DNA of 64,000 nucleotides, taken from NCBI GenBank assembly GCA_000024525.1, contig CP001769.1, positions 1,784,001 to 1,848,000 of the forward strand, written 5' to 3'. Position 1 is the first letter of the stretch. Each line of letters opens with the position of its first letter. The notes under the pieces are model-generated. The model did not search any database, was not told the DNA's origin, and saw only the letters and a program-made list of their open reading frames with translations. The stretch is from Spirosoma linguale DSM 74 (lineage in GTDB: Bacteria > Bacteroidota > Bacteroidia > Cytophagales > Spirosomataceae). Below, in pieces: positions 44,275 through 52,864 of this stretch. The translations under genes and the position numbers were made by a program.

Positions 44275-44320
44275 ACCCACCCTATGTCCCTAACCCTGAA
44301 CAGATACCTTATTTCATTTT

Positions 44321-45364
44321 ATGATACACCTTTTCCTTACTCTTTTCATTTTAGTCGCTGGTTTTACAAAGCCAGCACCAGTCACAAGCACGGAAATCGG
44401 GAAGGGCATACACCCGTCGGTCGCTATGGATGAAGGCAATACAGCCCATATTGTATATGGCAAGGGCGAAGTGCTTTATTATACAACGTTACGCACGGGT
44501 GAACAGACGGAGTCTACGATAAAAGTAGACAGTTTGCCGGGTTTGCATCTGGGCGCATCGCGTGGTCCACAGATCGCCGTTTCGGCTCAATCGGTGGTGA
44601 TTACGGCCCTCGACAAAGCCGGGAACGTATGGGCCTTTTCCCAACGCAGAGACACTGGAAAATGGCAGAAACGCATTCGCGTTAATGACGTACCCGACAT
44701 CGCCAAAGAGGGGTTTGTGGCCGTCGCAGCGGGACCGGACAACAGCTATACGGCTGTTTGGCTTGATTTACGGGACAACAAGCGGAATAAACTGGCCGGG
44801 GCACACTCAACGGATGGCGGCCGTACCTGGTCCGGCAATACGATCCTGTACCAGTCACCTGACGGGACCATTTGTGAGTGTTGTCAGGTATCGGCAGTGA
44901 GCCGGGGAAAGCAGGTAGCCGTTATGTTTCGCAACTTCCTGAATGGCTCGCGGGATATGTACCTGCTTCAATCGACTAACGGCGGCCAGTCGTTTGGATC
45001 GGCGGAGAAACTGGGAGAAGGCACCTGGCCGTTAAACGCCTGCCCAATGGACGGTGGCGGCTTAGCCATCGGTCCCGACGGGAAGATTTCGACCGTCTGG
45101 CGACGAGCTGACAAGCTCTTTACCGCCCAGCCCGGACAGCCCGAAATTGAACGGGCAACCGGCAAAAACCCGAAGATTGCAACGACTCGTAAAGGCGATT
45201 ACATTGTCTTTCAACAGGCTGGTGAGCTTTGGGCGATTCTGCCCGGTCAAACGCAGCCTGTTTCGCTTGGGCCGGGCGCCTACGCCAAAATGGCCCGATT
45301 TGCTAATGACCGGGTGCTGTGCCTGTGGGAACAGGATGGCACAATCCGGGCAGCAATGATTTAA
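44321..45364 (+). CDS. secreted sialidase-like beta-propeller with CECC motif
   Basis: A 347-residue exported protein with a signal peptide (MIHLFLTLFILVAGFTKP). It has BNR/Asp-box repeats (STDGGRTWS near residue 165, STNGGQSFG near residue 215), giving a six-blade sialidase-like propeller. The sialidase Arg triad is not evident. Instead a compact CECCQ motif near residue 187 and NACPMDGG near residue 240 suggest a metal site. With copper genes on both sides, metal binding is more likely than sialic acid cleavage. It lies 19 nt before the next gene, so they are probably one operon. Confidence 0.7.
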   Translation: MIHLFLTLFILVAGFTKPAPVTSTEIGKGIHPSVAMDEGNTAHIVYGKGEVLYYTTLRTGEQTESTIKVDSLPGLHLGASRGPQIAVSAQSVVITALDKAGNVWAFSQRRDTGKWQKRIRVNDVPDIAKEGFVAVAAGPDNSYTAVWLDLRDNKRNKLAGAHSTDGGRTWSGNTILYQSPDGTICECCQVSAVSRGKQVAVMFRNFLNGSRDMYLLQSTNGGQSFGSAEKLGEGTWPLNACPMDGGGLAIGPDGKISTVWRRADKLFTAQPGQPEIERATGKNPKIATTRKGDYIVFQQAGELWAILPGQTQPVSLGPGAYAKMARFANDRVLCLWEQDGTIRAAMI

Positions 45365-45383
45365 CAACATCAACAACAACGTT

Positions 45384-46793
45384 ATGAATCGAATTCTTTT
45401 TAGTCTTTCCCTGAGTATGCTGGCTGGTATGGCCTATGGACAGCACCAGCACCACGAGGGTATGGATATGTCGAAACACGAGGGGATGAGCAAGGATAGC
45501 GCTATGGGCGATATGAAAATGCTCAATCACGGGCTCACGATGGATGCATCCATGCCCGGTATGACGCATTCACTCTCGCGGAACCTGCCCATGAACCGGA
45601 ACGGTTCGGGTACGTCCTGGCACCCCGATAATACGCCTATGTATGCCTACATGAGTCAGCCAACGCCCAAAGGCTGGAGTTACATGCTGCATTATGCCAT
45701 CTACCTGCGCTATACCGGCCAAAACAGTAATAACGCCGACCGACGCGGCAACGGCCAGCAGTTCGGTGCACCAAACTGGTTTATGGGTATGGCACAGCGT
45801 AAAGTTGGCCAGCGCGGCTTGTTTCAAGTGCGAGCCATGATCTCCCTCGATCCGCTGACGGTGGGGAATGGTGGGTACCCGTTGCTGTTCCAAACTGGTG
45901 AAACCTACAAGGGCCAACCGTTGATTGACAAACAGCACCCACACGACCTCATTTCGGAACTTTCGGTGAGTTACAGCCATGCATTCAGCAAAGACGTTGA
46001 CCTGTTCGGCTACGTTGGCTACCCCGGCGAACCGGCATTGGGGCCTCCCGCCTTTATGCATCGGATTTCGTCGTTCAACAATCCCGATGCGCCCTTGAGC
46101 CACCACTGGCAGGATGCAACTCATATTCTGTTTGGCGTTGCTACGGCTGGCGTTCGGTATAAATGGGCGAAGCTGGAAGCTTCGACGTTCAAAGGCCGTG
46201 AGCCTGACGAGAACCGGTATAACTTCGACGCCCCCAAATTTGACAGCTATTCGTACCGGCTATCGGTTAATCCGTCGCCCTCGCTAGCGCTCCAGTTCTC
46301 GCAGGGATTTCTGCACAGTCCGGAAGAAGCACATCCCGGAGAAAACACGACCCGAACAACGGCATCTATTTTGCATAGCAAAGGGCTGGGGCCAGCGAGC
46401 TACGTAACCTCGGCCTTTGTGTGGGGGCGTAACAGCCACGATGGTTCCGGTGAAAACTCGTATCTGGCCGAAAGCAGCCTACAAATGAATAAAGCCGCTT
46501 TTTATGGCCGGTATGAGAATGTCAGTAAATCGGGCGAAGAGTTGAACCTGTTTGGCACTACGTTACCGGCCGAAGTTGTCGCTAATCGGACTTATGTGAT
46601 CAATAACCTGACACTCGGTATGAATTACCGAATTGCTCAGCAGCTCCGCTCCGACCTGGTGTTAGGGGCGCAGATCACGACAAGTATGCCCGATAAAGCA
46701 TTGCAATCAGTGTACGGTAAGATGCCCATTTCGGGGCAAATTTACCTTCGCCTGTCGCCAAGCCTCATGACCATACATAGCATGCATCATTGA
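45384..46793 (+). CDS. Met/His-rich outer-membrane protein, copper island
   Basis: A 469-residue exported protein. After the signal peptide the first 60 mature residues are very rich in His and Met (QHQHHEGMDMSKHEGMSK, then MGDMKMLNHGLTMDASMPGM), a pattern like copper-binding PcoB/CopB leaders. The rest has the alternating aromatic and polar look of an outer-membrane barrel, with QHPHDLISEL near residue 190, and ends in a Met/His tail (SMHH). No family name is certain. The layout suggests copper binding or efflux across the outer membrane. Confidence 0.7.
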   Translation: MNRILFSLSLSMLAGMAYGQHQHHEGMDMSKHEGMSKDSAMGDMKMLNHGLTMDASMPGMTHSLSRNLPMNRNGSGTSWHPDNTPMYAYMSQPTPKGWSYMLHYAIYLRYTGQNSNNADRRGNGQQFGAPNWFMGMAQRKVGQRGLFQVRAMISLDPLTVGNGGYPLLFQTGETYKGQPLIDKQHPHDLISELSVSYSHAFSKDVDLFGYVGYPGEPALGPPAFMHRISSFNNPDAPLSHHWQDATHILFGVATAGVRYKWAKLEASTFKGREPDENRYNFDAPKFDSYSYRLSVNPSPSLALQFSQGFLHSPEEAHPGENTTRTTASILHSKGLGPASYVTSAFVWGRNSHDGSGENSYLAESSLQMNKAAFYGRYENVSKSGEELNLFGTTLPAEVVANRTYVINNLTLGMNYRIAQQLRSDLVLGAQITTSMPDKALQSVYGKMPISGQIYLRLSPSLMTIHSMHH

Positions 46794-46858
46794 TCGGAAG
46801 AGCAGGCACCATTTTTATTGAATTTTCGTTTTTAATGTACTATAAACCAAGCTAAACC

Positions 46859-47224
46859 ATGTTGCGTAACCTGTTTTTAACCGCCCTGACGTCGCTGATG
46901 CTTATGGGCTCCCTGTTTGCTGGTGCACCTGCCCGCGATGACAAAGACAAGGAAGTAAAGATCAAAACCTCTGCTATCTGTGGCATGTGCAAAGCCCGTA
47001 TCGAACGAAATCTGGCTTTTGAGAAAGGCGTTAAAGAAGCGGATCTGGACGTGAAGACCAAAGTGGTTACCATCAAATATAATTCGGCCAAAACGGATGT
47101 GGCCAAATTGAAAGCCAACATCAGCAAGACCGGCTACGATGCTGAAGAAGTGGCTGCCGATGAAGCCGGTTACAACAAACTGCCCAGCTGCTGCAAAAAA
47201 GGTGGCGGCATGGAGCATCAATAG
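46859..47224 (+). CDS. secreted heavy-metal-associated (HMA) domain protein
   Basis: A 121-residue exported protein. A signal peptide (MLRNLFLTALTSLMLMGSLF) leads into an HMA domain (about residues 28-100) with the site ICGMCKARIERNL, followed by a Cys-rich tail (LPSCCKKGGGMEHQ). It should carry Cu+ in the periplasm, as MerP and CopZ-like proteins do. The extra CC and the Met/His tail could add ligands or a partner site. It is the last gene of the island and is followed by a strong terminator. Confidence 0.88.
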   Translation: MLRNLFLTALTSLMLMGSLFAGAPARDDKDKEVKIKTSAICGMCKARIERNLAFEKGVKEADLDVKTKVVTIKYNSAKTDVAKLKANISKTGYDAEEVAADEAGYNKLPSCCKKGGGMEHQ

Positions 47225-47242
47225 CAAGATGTCTCTTTATAT

Positions 47243-47280
47243 GTAAAAGGCCAGAATCTCGATTGATTCTGGCCTTTTAC
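47243..47280. terminator. terminator closing the copper island
   Basis: Perfect 16-bp stem (47243-47258 with 47265-47280) and 6-nt loop, 18 nt past the HMA gene stop. Confidence 0.9.
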
Positions 47281-47361
47281 GTAACCTGACAATACTCGAC
47301 ATTGTGTATGACTATGTCCGTTCTCCGACTGATGCGGTAAGATCAGTCAGGTAAACCGGAA

Positions 47362-47733
47362 TTACTTTTCAGTTGTGAAATCAATATAAATAATTCGTTT
47401 TTCTGCTTCGGTTGGGCCGTTTATCGCAACATGGGTAATGTAATTACCTTTCTTGCCGACCATTTTTTTAGCATACTTACCATCGGTGGTAGCTTTGCCA
47501 TTCAGGATATAGGTAACGGTTCCAGCCGGGTAATCGAATAATTTTAGAACCATTTTCTCTTGTATGACTCCTGACTTACTACCCGGTGGTATGTAGTCGA
47601 TTATCTCATTTATAGGCGTCTTGATCTGGTTGTACGTAGGAAAAACCGCGACGTTTTTCGACTGCCCGAAAAGAACAGTAACAGTGGAAATCAGCGCACA
47701 GGTTATCAGGATAAAACGTATGGAGTGTCGCAT
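47362..47733 (-). CDS. small secreted protein of unknown function
   Basis: 123 residues with a signal peptide (FILITCALISTVTVLFG). The mature part has alternating short strands (VLKLFDYPAGTVTYILNGK, then NYITHVAINGPTE), consistent with a small beta-sandwich, and no Cys. I do not recognise a family. It stands alone between the copper island terminator and the divergent kynureninase gene. Confidence 0.6.
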   Translation of the reverse strand: MRHSIRFILITCALISTVTVLFGQSKNVAVFPTYNQIKTPINEIIDYIPPGSKSGVIQEKMVLKLFDYPAGTVTYILNGKATTDGKYAKKMVGKKGNYITHVAINGPTEAEKRIIYIDFTTEK

Positions 47734-47864
47734 GCCGGAAATGTTTTTCCTATTGACCCGCTTACATGCTTTTTAGTTGGAAATCGTTGGCTTAAAGGTG
47801 GATAGTGAGACGAGATTTGCAAATCTTTGTCACTTGGTACAAATGTCCGTTAGATTTACACTTC

Positions 47865-49127
47865 ATGACTTACGAAAACTCACTCGCTTTCGCTCAAAAA
47901 CTCGATCAGGCCGACTTGCTCAGACCGTTTCGGGATCGTTTCCATATTCCCCGTCACAACGACCGGGAGGCCATTTATCTCTGCGGAAATTCGCTGGGGC
48001 TGCAACCTAAAACCGCTCGGGCGGCTGTTGAACAGGAGCTTGCCACCTGGCAAAATCTGGGGGTTGAAGGCTGGTTCGAACTACCGGAAGGAGCAGAACA
48101 GCCCTGGTTACGCTACCACGATACCTGCAAAAAGGCGCTGGGCGACATTGTGGGGGCAACACCAGCCGAAGTGTGTCCGATGAACGCCCTGACCGTCAAT
48201 CTGCACTTGTTGCTGACATCGTTTTATCGGCCGACAGCTACCAAGTTCAAGATTTTAACCATCAAAGGCGATTTCCCGTCGGACCAGTACGCGCTCGAAA
48301 CGCACGTGAAGCAGCATGGTCTGCAACCGTCGGAAGTCATCATCGAAATCGCCCCGCATCCCGACGATCAGCTAATTCACACGACCGATATCCAGAACGC
48401 TATTGCCGAGCATGCCGATTCGCTGGCCGTGATCTGGATGAGCGGACTAAACTACTACACCGGTCAGGTGTACAACATGGCTGCTATCGCCGAAACCGCC
48501 CGCAAACACTGCGTCCCCGTTGGTTTCGATCTGGCCCACGCTATCGGAAATGTGCCGCTGAGGCTGCACGATTGGGGTGTCGATTTTGCCACCTGGTGTT
48601 CCTACAAATACCTGAACGGTGGCCCCGGAGCCGTTTCGGGCGTGTTCGTACACGAAAAGCACCATGAGCAGGCCTTGCCAAGGTTGGCGGGCTGGTGGGG
48701 CTATCGGGAAGATCGTCGGTTCGAAATGACTCCCGGTTTTCTTCCCGCACCGGGTGCCGATGGCTGGCAGATCAGCACGCCCAATATCCTGGCGTTATCG
48801 TTGCATCGGGTGGCTATTTCCATTACCGCCGAGGCCGGTATCGTTGCGCTCAGGCAGAAAAGTGAAAAATTGACGGGTTATCTGGAATACATACTCAGCC
48901 CATTCACAGACATTCAGATTCTGACGCCCGACGACCCCAACCAGCGCGGCTGTCAACTGTCGCTCTTGGTCCGGAAAAAGGGTCGGGAGTTATTCACCTA
49001 TTTAACGGAGCAGGGAATTATTGGCGATTGGCGCGAACCCGATTGCATCCGGCTGGCCCCAACCCCCTTGTACAATACATTCGAGGATGTCTGGCGCGTT
49101 GGCGAAGCATTGAAGGGCTTTCTGTAG
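47865..49127 (+). CDS. kynU: kynureninase
   Basis: A 420-residue PLP enzyme that hydrolyses L-kynurenine to anthranilate and alanine (and 3-hydroxykynurenine to 3-hydroxyanthranilate). The N-terminus has YLCGNSLGLQPK, with ALTVNLHLLLTSFY and FDLAHAIGNVPL in the cofactor region. The PLP-Lys is in CSYKYLNGGPGAVSG near residue 245. The ATG at 47865 is preferred over 47805, which adds 20 unrelated residues. No other kynurenine-pathway genes are adjacent, so it may serve NAD synthesis or tryptophan breakdown. Its stop TAG lies inside palindromic repeat copy 3. Confidence 0.92.
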   Translation: MTYENSLAFAQKLDQADLLRPFRDRFHIPRHNDREAIYLCGNSLGLQPKTARAAVEQELATWQNLGVEGWFELPEGAEQPWLRYHDTCKKALGDIVGATPAEVCPMNALTVNLHLLLTSFYRPTATKFKILTIKGDFPSDQYALETHVKQHGLQPSEVIIEIAPHPDDQLIHTTDIQNAIAEHADSLAVIWMSGLNYYTGQVYNMAAIAETARKHCVPVGFDLAHAIGNVPLRLHDWGVDFATWCSYKYLNGGPGAVSGVFVHEKHHEQALPRLAGWWGYREDRRFEMTPGFLPAPGADGWQISTPNILALSLHRVAISITAEAGIVALRQKSEKLTGYLEYILSPFTDIQILTPDDPNQRGCQLSLLVRKKGRELFTYLTEQGIIGDWREPDCIRLAPTPLYNTFEDVWRVGEALKGFL

Positions 49128-49196
49128 TGCCGACCGGGACGGTCGGGCTAGTCTGACTACAGCTTGTTCACCCGACCGGGACGGTCGGCACTACAG
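49122..49196. repeat. palindromic intergenic repeat, copy 3
   Basis: 75-bp element between convergent kynU and queG, with ends CTGTAGTGCCGACC and GGTCGGCACTACAG perfectly inverted. Internal ACCGGGACGG blocks match copies 1 and 2. It supplies the kynU stop codon (49125-49127). Confidence 0.85.
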
Positions 49197-49198
49197 CA

Positions 49199-50125
49199 TT
49201 ACAAGAAACCAATATTCCGTTTGAGGCCTTCCAGCTTGGTTCGTTTCACGGCCGACCGCCGGAAAATCTCCCGGAAAACATCATCCGTAATTTCTTCCCA
49301 ATCCGTCTTCGTAAACGAGGCCAGATCGGGATGGGGCTCGAAGGCGGGGGTCTGATGCGGTCGGGCGAAGCGGTTCCAGGGGCAAACGTCCTGACAAATA
49401 TCGCATCCGAAAATCCAGTTGTTAAACTGCCCTTTCACTTCGGTGGGAATGGCCTCTTTTAACTCAATCGTGAAGTACGAAATGCACTTGCTGCCGTCGA
49501 CAACGTACGGGCCAACAATGGCGTCCGTCGGGCAGGCGTCTATGCAGCGGGTGCAGGTGCCGCAATAGTCGGTGATGGGGCCATCGGGCTCCAGTTCAAG
49601 GTCGAGGATGAGTTCGCCGATAAAGAAGAACGAGCCGATCTCCCGATTGATCAGATTCGTGTGTTTGCCTACCCAGCCCAAGCCAGCGCGTTTGGCCCAG
49701 GCTTTGTCCATAACCGGTGCTGAATCGACAAAGGCCCGGCCACCCACGTCGCCGATTTCGTCGTGGATATACGTCAGTAAATGCTTCAGTTTATCTTTGA
49801 TAACGAAGTGATAATCGGTTCCATAGGCGTATTTAGATAGCTTAAGGTCGTCATCACCTTCGGGCAATTTTTGTTCGGGGTAATAATTGAGCAGCACCGT
49901 TATCACCGATTTGGCGTCATCGACCAGCAAACGCGGATCGAGTCGTTTATCGAAATGATTGGCCATGTAATTCATTTGGCCGTGCATCCCGTTCTTGAGC
50001 CAGGTTTCCAGGCGGGGAGCTTCCTCTTCCAGAAAATCGGCTTTGGCCACACCACAAAAATCAAAGCCCAGGGCAACGGCCTTTGCTTTAATCAGTTTCG
50101 AATAGTGATGAGCAGGTGCATGCAT
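49199..50125 (-). CDS. queG: epoxyqueuosine reductase QueG
   Basis: A 308-residue cobalamin and Fe-S enzyme for the last step of queuosine synthesis in tRNA anticodon position 34. The B12-binding and catalytic region is [19 protein letters not shown] (catalytic Asp) with [14 protein letters not shown]. Two [4Fe-4S] motifs follow: [12 protein letters not shown] near residue 190 and [11 protein letters not shown] near residue 245. The length is that of the short QueG form without the HEAT-like C-terminal domain. It is convergent with kynU across the repeat. Confidence 0.93.
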   Translation of the reverse strand: MHAPAHHYSKLIKAKAVALGFDFCGVAKADFLEEEAPRLETWLKNGMHGQMNYMANHFDKRLDPRLLVDDAKSVITVLLNYYPEQKLPEGDDDLKLSKYAYGTDYHFVIKDKLKHLLTYIHDEIGDVGGRAFVDSAPVMDKAWAKRAGLGWVGKHTNLINREIGSFFFIGELILDLELEPDGPITDYCGTCTRCIDACPTDAIVGPYVVDGSKCISYFTIELKEAIPTEVKGQFNNWIFGCDICQDVCPWNRFARPHQTPAFEPHPDLASFTKTDWEEITDDVFREIFRRSAVKRTKLEGLKRNIGFL

Positions 50126-50361
50126 GACAGTAAATTTTGTTACTCAGCCAATGAAATGTTCGCTTTCCGATCTTGTGGTATCCGCAATCCGTTATGCGAT
50201 AAACGGAAAACATACGCGAGCCGAATATAAATCCTGCGAATCATACAAATCAGCAGCTAGCAGTCCGGAAATATGTGTCAACTTGTCATGTAATGCGGTT
50301 TTGGTCGGTCTTTTGCCCATCTTTGTCTATGAATTTCTGGAAGAGAAATAGAAGCTCAGTA

Positions 50362-50982
50362 ATGGAAAATAAAGACATTTTGGATGAACAGGCATCCGGC
50401 GATCCGCAACAACCTGACAACCTGACAACTGAAAACGTGACAGAAGAAGAAGCCGTAACGGTAAATGGTGGTGAACCAGCCGAAAACGAAACAGTTCCGT
50501 CGTCGGACGATCCGTCGGCTGAAACTGCAACGGCAGAACGCGATAAGGCCGGCAGTGAATTGGCCGAACTGAAAGATAAATATCTCCGTTTATACGCTGA
50601 TTTTGAGAACTTCCGTCGGCGAACGGCCAAGGAAAAACTTGAGTTGATCAGCAACGCCAACGAAGGCGTATTGAAGGCACTGATTCCGGTTGTCGACGAT
50701 TTTGAGCGGGCGATGCAATCTATCGAAAGCACCAATGACGTGGCGGCTCTGAAAGAAGGCGTGTCATTGATTTATAACAAATTATTCAAGACACTGGAAG
50801 GTAAAGGGCTAAAGCCAATGATCTCGAAAGGAGAGACCTTCAACGCCGATCTGCACGAATCCGTTACTCAGTTTCCGGCACCCAGCGATGACCTCAAAGG
50901 CAAAGTGATTGACGAAATAGAAAAAGGATACTACCTGAATGATAAAGTCATTCGGTTTGCAAAAGTGATTGTAGGAAGCTAA
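50362..50982 (+). CDS. grpE: GrpE, nucleotide-exchange factor of DnaK
   Basis: About 206 residues from the ATG at 50362 (the frame opens at 50275). An acidic, disordered N-terminus (about 1-65) leads into the coiled coil with LRLYADFENFRRRTAKEKLE. The C-terminal beta-domain ends near HESVTQFPAP and KVIRFAKVIVGS. GrpE dimers release ADP from DnaK. It is followed by dnaJ, 100 nt away across an inverted GAAAGAGC repeat. There is no hrcA or dnaK in the window. Confidence 0.93.
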   Translation: MENKDILDEQASGDPQQPDNLTTENVTEEEAVTVNGGEPAENETVPSSDDPSAETATAERDKAGSELAELKDKYLRLYADFENFRRRTAKEKLELISNANEGVLKALIPVVDDFERAMQSIESTNDVAALKEGVSLIYNKLFKTLEGKGLKPMISKGETFNADLHESVTQFPAPSDDLKGKVIDEIEKGYYLNDKVIRFAKVIVGS

Positions 50983-50987
50983 TGGCG

Positions 50988-51067
50988 AAAGAGCGAAAGA
51001 GCGAAAGAGTGCATTGAAACGGGGCGACTAGTATCGCACTGGCCACTCTTTCGCTCTTTCACTCTTT
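50988..51067. repeat. inverted GAAAGAGC-type repeat between grpE and dnaJ
   Basis: Left arm of three direct 8-bp units (50988-51011) pairs with 51044-51067 with one G-T wobble; the right arm continues to 51075 with one more unit. It may form an intercistronic hairpin separating grpE and dnaJ expression. Confidence 0.7.
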
Positions 51068-51082
51068 CGCTCTTTAAAAGAT

Positions 51083-52249
51083 ATGGCAACGAAGCGCGAC
51101 TATTACGAAATATTGGGCGTTGACAAGAACGTCTCGGCGGAGGACCTCAAAAAAGCCTATCGCAAGATGGCGATCAAATACCACCCCGACAAAAATCCGG
51201 ACGACCCCACCGCCGAAGATAAATTTAAGGAAGCGGCTGAGGCTTATGATGTCCTGAACGACCCGCAGAAAAAAGCCCGGTATGATCAGTTCGGTCATGC
51301 AGGAATGGGTGGGGCGGCCAGTGGCGGATACGGTGCCGGTGGCCCAACGATGGAAGACATCTTCAGTCAGTTCGGCGACGTCTTTGGCGACGATTCACCA
51401 TTTGGTAGCTTCTTCCGGGGCGCTCAGGGTGGGGGCGGTGGTCGGCAGCGCGTTCGGCGCGGTTCTGACCTGCGCATTAAACTGAAGTTGAATCTGCAGG
51501 AAGTTGCCAACGGCGTTGAAAAGAAAATCAAGGTCAAGCGACATGTAACCTGTACCACCTGTGGGGGCAACGGGTCCAAAAATGGAACCGCCGTTCAGAC
51601 CTGCTCTACCTGTAGCGGAACGGGGCAAACGCGCAAAGTGGTAAACACCATGCTTGGTCAGATGGTATCGACCAGCACCTGCCCAACCTGTAACGGCGAA
51701 GGCAAGATCGTAACTGATCGCTGCGATGCCTGCTTTGGTGAGGGCCGCGTATTGCAGGAAGATGTTATTCCCATCAAAATTCCGGCGGGCGTTGCCGAGG
51801 GTATTCAGCTATCGGTAGGCGGTAAAGGCAATGTTCCTCCACGGGGCGGTGTAGCCGGTGACTTGCTGATTGTTATTGAAGAAGAAGAAGATGCAGACTT
51901 GAAACGGGATGGCAACAACGTCGTTTTCGACTTGTACGTCAACTTCGTGGATGCCGCCATTGGCACCAGTGTAGAAGTACCGACCATCGATGGGAAAGCC
52001 CGGATCACGTTGGAACCTGGTACGCAAAGCGGTAAAATTCTGCGCCTGAAAGGAAAAGGTATAAAAGAACTGAACGGTTACGGACGTGGCGATGAACTTG
52101 TTCATATCAATGTCTGGACCCCTAAAATCCTTTCGGCGGAGGAGCGTTCCATCTTGGAAAAACTGCGTAACTCGCCCAACTTCCAGCCAAGACCCAACAA
52201 AAACGAGAAAGGATTCTTTGACAAGATGAAGGATTTTTTTCACGGTTGA
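51083..52249 (+). CDS. dnaJ: DnaJ chaperone (type I Hsp40)
   Basis: A 388-residue full-length DnaJ. It has an N-terminal J-domain (RDYYEILGVDKN, then the HPD of KYHPDKNPDD), a Gly/Phe-rich region (about 75-125), and the zinc domain with four CxxCxGxG motifs (CTTCGGNG, CSTCSGTG, CPTCNGEG, CDACFGEG). Two C-terminal substrate-binding beta-domains complete it. It stimulates DnaK ATPase and works with GrpE from the gene just upstream. A long hairpin follows. Confidence 0.97.
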   Translation: MATKRDYYEILGVDKNVSAEDLKKAYRKMAIKYHPDKNPDDPTAEDKFKEAAEAYDVLNDPQKKARYDQFGHAGMGGAASGGYGAGGPTMEDIFSQFGDVFGDDSPFGSFFRGAQGGGGGRQRVRRGSDLRIKLKLNLQEVANGVEKKIKVKRHVTCTTCGGNGSKNGTAVQTCSTCSGTGQTRKVVNTMLGQMVSTSTCPTCNGEGKIVTDRCDACFGEGRVLQEDVIPIKIPAGVAEGIQLSVGGKGNVPPRGGVAGDLLIVIEEEEDADLKRDGNNVVFDLYVNFVDAAIGTSVEVPTIDGKARITLEPGTQSGKILRLKGKGIKELNGYGRGDELVHINVWTPKILSAEERSILEKLRNSPNFQPRPNKNEKGFFDKMKDFFHG

Positions 52250-52258
52250 TTGCTGAAA

Positions 52259-52314
52259 TAGCCTAAAACAGAAAGCCCCGGTCTTGCAAGATCGGGGCTT
52301 TCTGTTTTAGGCTA
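52259..52314. terminator. 27-bp hairpin terminator after dnaJ
   Basis: Arms 52259-52285 and 52288-52314 pair with one G-T wobble around a 2-nt loop, 9 nt past the dnaJ stop. Confidence 0.9.
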
Positions 52315-52414
52315 AGTGGTTAATGGTCAGCCTATTCAGATAGAACTCTTTGCGTTTGCCCATCGTTTGTAGATTAATTTACTAGGGAAAAAGATTCTTT
52401 TCTGAAAATAGTTT

Positions 52415-52633
52415 ATGAGCGAATGGAGAACGTACTTCTTCCTGTTCACACTGCTTTCGGAACGCTTCGTATTATTAATTCGACGCTTTGCCTTCAGGCT
52501 GGTTGATCAAGTTGTGCTATTCACCAGATTTGTAAGGACAGCTGATACAAAGAACGCTAAGAAAGCAGGGTTCGTAAATAGGTCCATGGCTGGTTTTCTG
52601 GTTTTGGGAAGACAGGATTCATATAAATACTGA
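52415..52633 (+). CDS. doubtful small ORF
   Basis: A 72-codon frame starting MSEWRTYFF, with an F/L/V/R-rich first half. It has no family resemblance, no clear ribosome-binding site, and lies in a stretch that otherwise looks non-coding. The region 52315-52702 holds this frame and a 10-bp hairpin (52656-52665 with 52671-52680); I see nothing else in it. Confidence 0.2.
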   Translation: MSEWRTYFFLFTLLSERFVLLIRRFAFRLVDQVVLFTRFVRTADTKNAKKAGFVNRSMAGFLVLGRQDSYKY

Positions 52634-52702
52634 TGCCAAAATGAACTTTATTTCGGTTTGTTTAATTGATTTAAACAAACGTTTTAAAGCTTTGTTAAAC
52701 CC

Positions 52703-52861
52703 ATGCAGTCGAGTGGGTTAGTACCAGGGGAATTGTGCCATAGCATAAGAATGTTTAGACAGTTGTTAGCATTGGAGAATACACTTTGTTACTCGATGGG
52801 GGAGTACCTGATTACCCATCTGGCTTTGGAGGAATATCAGGATTTAGCCCCAACTGTGTAA
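52703..52861 (+). pseudogene. short ORF, possibly the 3' remnant of an inositol-phosphate synthase gene
   Basis: A 52-codon frame ending 3 nt before the PgpA-like gene. Its middle, FRQLLALENTLCYSMGE, followed by THLALEEY, recalls from memory the C-terminus of eukaryote-type myo-inositol-1-phosphate synthase (RQ-x3-LEN-x-L, a Gly, then H-x-x-LE). In other Bacteroidota that enzyme is encoded with PIP synthase and PIP phosphatase genes, which do follow here. No upstream frame continues it (in-frame stop at 52685). It may equally be a small intact gene. Low confidence. Confidence 0.35.
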
Positions 52862-52864
52862 GTC

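Noticed and set aside
44321..45364. Annotation as an active exo-alpha-sialidase
   Set aside because: Only Asp boxes support it; catalytic Arg, Tyr and Glu residues are not evident and the context is copper.
50988..51075. CRISPR-like array from the GAAAGAGC units
   Set aside because: Units are 8 bp, contiguous and inverted around a 30-nt centre, with no spacers or cas genes.
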